Source: Halocaridina rubra (lineage: Eukaryota > Arthropoda > Malacostraca > Decapoda > Atyidae). From it: a stretch of 64,000 nt of DNA. Below, in pieces: positions 55,638 through 64,000 of this stretch; the first letter of the stretch is position 1, and each line of letters starts with the position of its first letter. A model generated the notes under the pieces. The model saw only the letters and a list, made by a program, of their open reading frames with translations, did no database searches and was not told the origin of the DNA. The position numbers were made by a program, and so were the translations under genes. Where the stretch lies: positions 36,251 to 100,250 of the forward strand of contig JAXCGZ010020995.1 in assembly GCA_037179515.1 (NCBI GenBank). The letters run 5' to 3'.

Positions 55638-55726
<89 letters not shown>
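55638..55726. repeat. (TA)n microsatellite
   Basis: About 88 bases of pure TA followed by GTAATCAAACAAACACATTT. Confidence 0.95.
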
Positions 55727-55728
<2 letters not shown>

Positions 55729-55779
55729 ATCAAACAAACACATTTACATATGTGAAAACATGAATCATATATTACCCCT

Positions 55780-56290
55780 GACTGAGCCTCGAGCATAGGA
55801 CACATAATTACTGTGCCAAGGCGCTACCAACTACACCAATGAGAGTCTAAGAAATAAGTCAATCCCAGAACTAACTGCTATGCAGGGAATGACCGCATTC
55901 TTTCCGAATGCCTTTTTATTGTACATATTTTTGCTTCTTCCCAACCTCAATCGTGGCTCCGTTTTCGCATTTACTTTATATCCCATGCTATACGAGTATA
56001 GGCATCAATAATAATCAAATAATCAAATAAACACATGTCAATGTGTTTATTTGATTAATACTGGTGCCTATATAGCATGGGACTTGAATTACATGCAAAA
56101 ATTAAGCCACGAGTGGGGTTGGGATGAAACTGTAATATGAATCAAAATGCATTCAGAAAGAATTCGTTCACTCATATTATAGTAGTTAGCTGTAAGGTTT
56201 GCTTCTTCTATTGACTTCAGTGATAATGTAGCTGATAACGCCTTGGCACAATAATTATGTCTTTGATTCGAGTTCCAGTCCAGGGTTGCC
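55780..56290. repeat. Fold-back repeat with tRNA-like outer ends
   Basis: Two arms of about 250 bases (55780-56035 and 56042-56290) are imperfect inverted copies around a 6-base centre TGTCAA (56036-56041); the innermost 15 bases pair perfectly (AATCAAATAAACACA with TGTGTTTATTTGATT). Each arm ends in a tRNA-like segment oriented outward: on the minus strand TTGGTGTAGTTGGTAGCGCC (A-box-like) then TGCTCGAGGCTC; on the plus strand GTAGCTGATAACGCC then GATTCGAGTTCC (B-box-like). Shared text includes CCTTGGCACA(G/A)TAATTATGT. The arms have diverged by many substitutions, so this is old. It could be two SINE copies head to head or a fold-back element. Confidence 0.7.
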
Positions 56291-56770
56291 AGATGACCGT
56301 TTTTGCGGTCAGATTCCTTAAATTTGGCTGTATACAAAAATGACTGGCCGTAATTAAATTAGACTTGCACGCCAAATCATTTGGCCGAATTTTATTTTAA
56401 AATTACTTTATGCCATATTGAAATAAGTAGAATATATATATATATATGAATGATTCTTTCTCACTTTATTTCTTTTATAATTACTTTTGACCTATCTACT
56501 CACCCATCGGTCAGTGGCAAGAGCAAACGAAGGAGAAAATCTCTTATCTTTTCTCAAGAAGCAGGCGGCGAGCTTTAATGTTTATTTTCAGGGCAAATAT
56601 CTACCTTCCTTAGCGCGGTCTCTGACCTTTAATCGGCAACGACAAAGGTCAAAGAGACTACGCTTATCGAGGAAGGGTTAATGGCATTAAAATCTTCAGT
56701 AGCAGGGATGATATCCGGTACAATTATTAACTCTCAGTGCCTATAAAAGTCGACATGACCCAAACAGTTC
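56281..56770 (-). repeat. Paralogue of the Gmr1-C target repeat (unoccupied)
   Basis: On the minus strand this matches 31575-31689 joined directly to 42735-43105: Tigger-type HTH-region sequence (GACTTTTATAGGCACTGAGA, then ATTAACCCTTCCTCGATAAG), then GTAGTCTCTTTGACCTTTGT, then the non-coding repeat to CATCTGGCAACCCTG. The GTCTC occurs once, at 56656-56660 (GAGAC on the plus strand), where Gmr1-C carries it twice. Confidence 0.85.
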
Positions 56771-56842
56771 ATCCCAAGGGCCGTCCCTTGAACAATGGCC
56801 CGTGCCAACACAAGGTTGGCTTTAATCTCATAGATAGAAACA
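56771..56842 (+). mobile_element. LINE-E 3'-end fragment, ~70 bp
   Basis: GGCCCGTGCCAACACAAGGT followed by TGGCTTTAATCTCA matches the 3' end of LINE-E (reverse complement of 26463-26520). It is flanked by AAACAGTTCA on both sides (about 56762-56771 and 56839-56848), a probable target duplication. The usual CAA tail is replaced by TAGATAGA. Confidence 0.75.
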
Positions 56843-57187
56843 GTTCACTTCAGTTTTATGTTGAACTCCATCGTGACAAGGTAAGAGATATTAAAAGGTT
56901 CCTAGTACATACATACGTTAATTTTTCTGAAATTCCCCGCTTCAGTATTAGAATCTTTTTTCCAATTTGAAAGACTGTAGGAAAAAATGGCTAAGTATTT
57001 CCCGTTTTAATACGAATTGGAAACTTTTATTTATAACTTGGTAGTAATCTGATATATATAAGCTTTGAGAAATATAAAGATATCAGTGGTGATCATAATG
57101 GAATAACTTGTAGAATAATTCATTTGCATTAGATTAGTTTTCATTCAAAATAAAGCCTAAATTCGGTGTTACAATGACGTATTCGTA
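56843..57187. other. No recognisable gene
   Basis: AT-rich sequence; no feature recognised except a weak continuity into the small frame below. Confidence 0.4.
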
Positions 57188-57287
57188 ATGGCAACAAGAC
57201 CTAAATGGAAACGAAGCTATGACAGTGGGACAAAATATAATAAATCATGGGAAGAGAAATTTGTTTGGGTAAAGAAAGCCAGTGAAG

Positions 57288-57295
<8 letters not shown>
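57188..57295 (+). pseudogene. Short coding-like fragment, hAT/TTF-type N-terminus-like
   Basis: ATG 57188 opens 35 codons including RPKWKRSYDSGTKYNKSW and EEKFVWVKKASEG. The pattern K-Y-N-x-x-W-E-x-x-F-x-W-V is like the start of hAT-derived or zinc-finger proteins that precede a C-x-x-C finger, but no Cys follows because LINE-B begins at the next bases (AACATAA). It is too short to be certain: it may be a displaced N-terminal exon or a chance frame. Confidence 0.3.
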
Positions 57296-60037
<2,742 letters not shown>

Positions 60038-60359
60038 ATTCATGTGTATAAAAATATAAGTGACAATAAATAAATAAATAGTAAAAAAATTAGAAACGGA
60101 AAAAGCTCAATAACAATGTGTAATAATGTAATGGACATGATAGAAAAAAGAAAGAAAAAATATTGCAAAAGATAAGACTAATAGTAATAATAATACTGAT
60201 GACAATAACAATAACACTAATAATAATAATAATAATACCTGTAATAGTAACAATAATAACAACAATAACAACCATTCAATAATGATATTAATAATAACAA
60301 TAACGACAGCAACAATGGTAATGATAATAGTAAAGTAATGCCAAAAAGATTGTGACAGA

Positions 60360-60440
<81 letters not shown>
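60038..60440. repeat. AAT/AAC-rich tract ending in (ATA)n
   Basis: 60060-60345 is an AT-rich, AAT- and AAC-rich simple sequence; 60360-60440 is a clean trinucleotide (AAT)n of about 27 units. The left boundary of the Penelope-like element follows. Confidence 0.9.
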
Positions 60441-60443
<3 letters not shown>

Positions 60444-60740
60444 CAACGAAAAACTACAATATGGTTCGGTATTTATCTTGCGGAATGACTTCGTTGAGGT
60501 TGTGCTTCAGAAGTTTTATCAAATACAACTGGGGGCCATTGCTCCTTAGATAAATTGATATTGTCCTTCGTTTCATAAGGGAAGATTCCACAATTTTCGT
60601 TTGAACTGACATGTGCTTTTCAATAATATTGTGGTATCACTCCAGTCAATACTATGATTTTGTTCGTTGATGTGTGCAAAACGTGCCGAATTTTCTTGAT
60701 ATCTTACTTCCCTCTTGAGTTCAGAGATTCTCTGGGTTAG
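60441..60740 (-). pseudogene. Penelope-like element, GIY-YIG domain C-terminal part
   Basis: On the minus strand one frame encodes TGRSLTQRISELKREVRYQE, then NSARFAHINEQNHSIDWSDT and LLKSTCQFKRKLWN, followed by stops. TGRxLxxRxxEHKxxVR and the HxxxxNHxIDW block belong to the GIY-YIG nuclease of Penelope-like elements, with the final Glu/Arg helix. The catalytic GVYEI...YIG part lies on the far side of LINE-F at 61975-62035, so the domain is split. Confidence 0.72.
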
Positions 60741-61970
60741 AGAACGACCAGTCTGTTATTAATGAAAAAAAGACTAAGTTTTTTGTGGTAAATGGTAATG
60801 AAAATGATAGGGAACCTTTCATCGTGGATACCTTAGTTATCCAGAATTGTCCTAGATATCTATATTTGGGGGCATGGTTTACAGATTTGGGAACTATGGA
60901 GTCAGTACTAGCACTTCATGTAACTTCAACTACTCCATCATTTAATAAGTTTGCTGTATTTTGTGCTGCAAATATCACTATGCCTTTTCTGTATAAGATG
61001 AAAGTTTTCAGTGCTGCCCTTACTGCTTCTCTGCTGTATAGTTCGGAGAGTTGGTTAACAGCTTATGTAAATTGTATAGAACAATTACATAATAAATTAG
61101 TCAAGTGTCTGTTGGGTGTAAGAAGCACTACTCCATCTTCCTTATGTTTGGTTGAAGTGGGAATAAACACCTGTCATAATGAAATCATTAAGAAAGGAAA
61201 AACATTTTTAAGGTTAAGATTTAATAAGATAAATCACGATGAACTATTTCATTTGGTATTTACCTGTGCAGGCGAGAGAATACTCCAGGTTTTAGAATGC
61301 TGTCACGTTGTTTGGAAGGTGAAACGAATAGATTTACGATGGAGCAACTAAAACAACAGATACGCTGTAAGCCAGACAGTGCTAGTAAGTTTGTTAATTA
61401 CCGTTCTGAGTTTAACTCTGGTCTTGATGTGCATAAGATATAAAAAAAGTGTGTATATATACCTGACTATTTAAGACTATCTTTTACCAGATTGAGATTA
61501 ATGTCTCACAACTTAAATATAGAAACAGGAAGGCGGAGTAGGTTACCCAGAGAGGCTAGAGTATGTAATTGTAATAATATTGTAGTACAAGATGAATGTC
61601 ACGTTTTGCTGGAGTGCCCTTTATCACAACATATTCGTGAAGCTTATAATCAATTAGATTTTACTTCTTTGGATAATTTGCTGAATGAAGATTTTCATTT
61701 AGTAGATTCATGTAAATATGTTAATGAGGTTTTGAAATTATTTTCAGGATGTTGAATGTATTATTAGATATTGGTGTATGAGGTAACTCGTATTAAGTTG
61801 AATATATTGTAATGTTTTTCGTAATGGGCAAATAAGTGGTGATATTTTTGGTATCTTCATGTTTTTGATTATTTGTTTTTATTGCCTTTGTAATTCATTG
61901 TATTGTAAAAAAGAAAAAAGAAAAATATAATTCTTGTTTGTCAATAAACTACTACTACTACTACTACACT
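60741..61970 (+). mobile_element. LINE-F, 3' part, with (ACT)n tail
   Basis: Inserted in the Penelope-like element. It starts near GTTATTAATG in the RT thumb region and ends with ACTACTACTACTACTAC (61953-61969) after an AAAAAGAAAAAAG tract. 5'-truncated. Confidence 0.75.
60785..61755 (+). pseudogene. LINE-F RT C-terminal region and zinc finger, broken
   Basis: 60785-61351: FVVNGNENDREPF, YLYLGAWFTDLGTMESVL (the YLG motif after the RT active site), YKMKVFSAALTASLLYSSES and LHNKLVKCLLGVRSTTPSSL. 61351-61492 continues with a stop (VHKI*). 61492-61755: FTRLRLMSHNLNIE, then CNCNNIVVQDECHVLLECP, a C-x-C...C-H-x4-C finger as in the C-terminus of many LINE ORF2 proteins. No catalytic RT residues remain. 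I cannot fix the clade beyond L2/RTE-like. Confidence 0.72.
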
Positions 61971-62355
61971 TTCCTGCAATCATTACAGTTGATCTCATAT
62001 ACTCCCGCCTTAACTCATTTTTTGTTTTGACTGACGTTAACTAATTCCTTTCTCAGGGTGATGGGATAGTGAAAATGAATGGAGACTGTTTGCCAAAAGA
62101 ATTATTTATGACGCCTAGCTCTGGGTGAAAAGGAAGAAGGATTTTGTTGGCGAAAATTATTCTCTTTAGGGGTCATGGGTGAATTGTTAAAAACCTGTTT
62201 GGCTTTCTGAAGAGTTTTGTCTAGGAAAAAGGGTGGATAACAGAGTTGATCGAGCTGAGAATAAGCGGTTTGAATTTCAAATTCTAAATTCTTGAATCTG
62301 CATATCCGGAGAGCTCTGGGAAACAGATTGGAAGCTATACCCAATTTTACTTTGT
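61971..62355 (-). pseudogene. Penelope-like element, RT end and GIY-YIG start
   Basis: The minus-strand segment 62355-62102 encodes MKTKLGIASNLFPRALRICR and FKNLEFEIQTAYSQLDQLCY, the RALRICS-type segment at the end of Penelope RT, with a stop at 62102. It continues to 61975 with ITLRKELVN-like, then VYEINCNDCRKV, the GVYxIxCxxCxxxYIG start of the GIY-YIG nuclease. Together with 60441-60740 it is one element interrupted by LINE-F. The RT core upstream of 62355 is absent; a CR1-like element starts there. Confidence 0.75.
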
Positions 62356-62419
62356 CTTCATGGGTTCATCCAATGAGGACGTGCTTCTAGTAGCCGTAGT
62401 CTTGACATTACTCAGCACT

Positions 62420-62872
62420 ATGGAGAGTGGTGGTGTTTTTTGTGTTGGTGGTGGTAGTGGTAGTGGTGTTGGTTTCGTTGTTGGTGCTGTTTGTGGGTGT
62501 GCTGGGGATATGTCTGCGTCTGACGCAAGCAAGCTCATTTTTTATTTAAGAAATGAGTTGGTCGCAGTCAGGCAGGAGGTCAGATCGTTAGCAGAGGAGA
62601 ACAGGGAGCTGAGAGGTAAGGTAGATGTGTTAAGCAGGAAGGGACAATTGAATAGTGAAGACGATTGAAAAGTTGTGAATAAGGGTTCAACTAAGATGGT
62701 TCTTAGGAAAACTGATAGTTTTCGACTTCATGTTTCTAATTCTTTTAGTTCACTTGGAGATGAATGTGACAGTGACGGCAGTGAATCTTTAGGACCCGTA
62801 AAGTCAAATAGGTGTACTAGCGACCATAGAAATGGAGGTGGGAAAAGCTCTCAGGTCAAGAGCCTAGAATAA
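62420..62872 (+). pseudogene. CR1-like ORF1, N-terminal coiled-coil part
   Basis: Probable start MESGGVFCVGGG at about 62420 (a second Met, MSASDASK, lies near 62511). A Gly/Val-rich segment with three Cys is followed by a coiled coil (FYLRNELVAVRQEVRSLAEE, NRELRGKVDVLSRKG). An in-frame TGA at 62666-62668 is the only lesion before the insertion; the same frame continues KVVNKGSTKMVLRKTDSFRL to SSQVKSLE. Coiled-coil N-termini are known in CR1 ORF1 proteins. Confidence 0.7.
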
Positions 62873-62996
62873 ATAAGTAGAGTAGAATAGAATAGGTTAG
62901 ACATGCTGAAAATACAATTAAAAAATGGAGCTGCCTCGTGTGTGCCAGTAGGCATGTTGCAGTGTCCTCTATTCTTATGTTCTTATGTTCTTATGT
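62873..62996 (+). mobile_element. LINE-B 3' end, ~124 bp (plus), inside ORF1
   Basis: AGTAGAGTAGAATAGAATAG and the rest to CTATTCTTATGTTCTTATGT match, in sense, the 3' UTR of LINE-B, ending in the octamer tail (TTCTTATG)n of about three units. Only the last ~124 bases of the family are present. The host frame resumes with SPKLEVTHPP. Confidence 0.88.
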
Positions 62997-63503
62997 AAGT
63001 CTCCCAAGCTCGAAGTAACCCATCCTCCGGATAAGTCTCGTTCTCTTGTAATTGTAGGGGATTCACTGTGCAGATATGTAGACAGGAAAGTCAGGCATAG
63101 AATTAGGGGAAAGTATTTTTTTCCTGGAGCAGGTATAAAGAAGGTGGGTGAGTCGATTAATAGCTGGCTTGAGGATAAAGATGTTGTTTGTTTGATAGCT
63201 GGTGGAAATGACGTACAGGATGGTAGAAGTGAGGAGCTGATTAGGTTGTATAGACAAGCCCTGGATAAGATCAGGAAAAGGGGTGCAGTCCCGGTGATGT
63301 GTGGTATTCTGCCTAAGCATAGCAAAAGTTCAGAGTGGTGGTCTCGAGCTATAGGAATTAATGCTAGGATGGAAGTCTTCTGTTTGGAGAATAATATAGG
63401 TTTTATAGACGGGTGGGATAACTTCACTAGTCGTAAGCATATGTATGCAAGGGATGGAGTTCATCTTTCTAAAGTTCAGGTGTCTCGGTATTGGCTGGTA
63501 TGA
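62985..63503 (+). CDS. CR1-like ORF1, SGNH/GDSL esterase domain
   Basis: An open 172-codon frame whose first 4-5 residues come from the LINE-B tail. Domain blocks: VIVGDSLCRYVD (block I, GDSL with nucleophile Ser), PGAGIKKVGESIN (block II, conserved Gly), LIAGGNDVQDG (block III, GGND with conserved Asn) and RDGVHLSKVQ (block V, DxxH catalytic Asp/His). All four catalytic-site positions are present. An esterase of this fold is a known part of ORF1 in CR1 and ZfL2-type LINEs, proposed to act on lipids or membranes. The frame ends RYWLV and overlaps ORF2. Confidence 0.82.
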   Translation: MFLCKSPKLEVTHPPDKSRSLVIVGDSLCRYVDRKVRHRIRGKYFFPGAGIKKVGESINSWLEDKDVVCLIAGGNDVQDGRSEELIRLYRQALDKIRKRGAVPVMCGILPKHSKSSEWWSRAIGINARMEVFCLENNIGFIDGWDNFTSRKHMYARDGVHLSKVQVSRYWLV

Positions 63504-63873
63504 TAGACAGAGCGGTTTGTTAGATAAAAATAATGAAATAAATAATACTTGTGCAGCGAAATTAGTCAGTAAGGGTACGGTAAATAGTGGGTCAAATAAC
63601 CGGGAGTTCAAATATAATTACCATTTGTTACATAGAACAAATGTTAACAAAAAGAATAGCCACAAGAAGGGTAAACTTAGAGAAAGTTTAAAAGTATATT
63701 ATACTAATAGCCGTAGTTTAGGTAACAAGATAGAAGAACTGAGAGCCATAGTATGTAGTGAGAGACTGGATATAATATGCATTAGTGAAAGTTGGATTAA
63801 TTTAGAGAGCAAACACCTTAAAGCTGAGTACATAATTAAAGGATATAAACTTTATAATGCGGATCGCAGTGCA
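63445..63873 (+). pseudogene. CR1-like ORF2, endonuclease start
   Basis: Overlaps the end of ORF1 in the +1 frame. After a basic, Asn/Lys-rich leader, KLRESLKVYYTNSRSLGNKI and IEELRAIVCSERLDIICISE mark the first strand-helix block of an APE-type endonuclease (catalytic Glu in ISES), then KGYKLYNADRSA. Cut at about 63873 by a LINE-B 3' end in the opposite orientation, so most of the endonuclease and the RT are missing here. Confidence 0.78.
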
Positions 63874-64000
63874 TAAGAACATAAGAACATAAGAATAGAG
63901 GACACTGCAACATGCCTACTGGCACACACGAGGCAGCTCCATTTTTGAATTGTATTTTCAGCATGTCTAACCTATTCTATTCTACTCTACTTATTTATTC
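63874..64000 (-). mobile_element. LINE-B 3' end (minus), running off the window
   Basis: Begins with its tail, AAGAACATAAGAACATAAGA, which is the octamer repeat in reverse complement, then GGACACTGCAACATGCCTAC. The matching segment continues at least to 64000 (CTACTTATTTATTC), as at 57300-57430. Confidence 0.88.

Larger units (their letters stand above)
62356..63873 (+). mobile_element. CR1-like LINE, 5' part (plus), with nested 3' ends
   Basis: Begins at about 62356 inside the Penelope-like RT and includes ORF1 (coiled coil and esterase) and the start of ORF2 (endonuclease). It is broken at 62873-62996 and again at 63873 by short LINE-B 3' ends. I assign it to the CR1 type by ORF1 architecture; whether it belongs to LINE-B itself cannot be shown because its 3' UTR is outside the window. 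Confidence 0.75.

Overview
This 64-kb window is eukaryotic, very probably arthropod, most likely a decapod or other malacostracan crustacean. The sequence-level reasons are hundreds of bases of (TA)n, (TG)n, (TC)n and (ATA)n microsatellite, a degenerate (CCTAA)n tract (the arthropod telomere repeat) at 43.74 kb, tRNA-derived sequences, and retroelement families of the Ty3/gypsy, CR1/L2, I/Jockey, RTE and Penelope types nested in each other. I see no convincing host gene, no rRNA, no bacterial-style operon and no CRISPR. Nearly every real protein signature belongs to a mobile element. Species placement is inference.

Layout. 0-3.9 kb: decayed RT and BEL/Pao-like remnants, then a 1.63-kb pogo/Tigger-like non-autonomous DNA transposon with internal tandem repeats, then a tRNA-like sequence. 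3.9-9.95 kb: Ty3-A, a Ty3/gypsy element with 119-bp LTRs, split by a 5'-truncated copy of LINE-A (CR1/L2 group). 10.4-24.1 kb: a minus-strand LINE-A copy split by Ty3-B (11374-21070, 406-407-bp LTRs, TTCCC duplication); Ty3-B itself contains LINE-C (minus) and another LINE-A (plus). 24.1-26.1 kb: RTE-type fragments. 26.1-31.3 kb: a tandemly rearranged gypsy pol segment (Ty3-D) split by LINE-E, an I-type LINE with an RNase H domain. 31.3-43.1 kb: a Tigger-like remnant split by Gmr1-C (31690-42729), a young LTR element with nearly identical 1.96-kb LTRs and integrase placed upstream of reverse transcriptase. 43.2-44.0 kb: a candidate inverted-repeat element holding the telomere-like tract. 44.3-47.7 kb: a second LINE-C. 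47.7-48.5 kb: a giant compound microsatellite. 48.5-55.3 kb: four LINE-A copies, all minus, several bounded by (GT)n. 55.7-57.3 kb: a fold-back repeat with tRNA-like ends, an unoccupied paralogue of the Gmr1-C insertion site, and small fragments. 57.3-59.4 kb: LINE-B (CR1-like). 60.4-62.35 kb: a Penelope-like element split by LINE-F. 62.36-64 kb: a CR1-like element with an esterase-type ORF1, broken by two short LINE-B 3' ends.

How the parts work together. The LTR elements encode Gag, protease, reverse transcriptase, RNase H and integrase. The LINEs encode an RNA-binding ORF1 and/or endonuclease plus reverse transcriptase for target-primed insertion. The tRNA-derived repeats, short LINE 3' ends and DNA-transposon remnants would depend on such enzymes in trans. 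The observations most worth attention are the Gmr1-type domain order with two related tandem arrays in its leader, the position of Ty3-A at the predicted Pol III start of a tRNA-like sequence (as yeast Ty3 does), the association of LINE-A with (GT)n tracts, and an empty-site paralogue that validates the Gmr1-C insertion.
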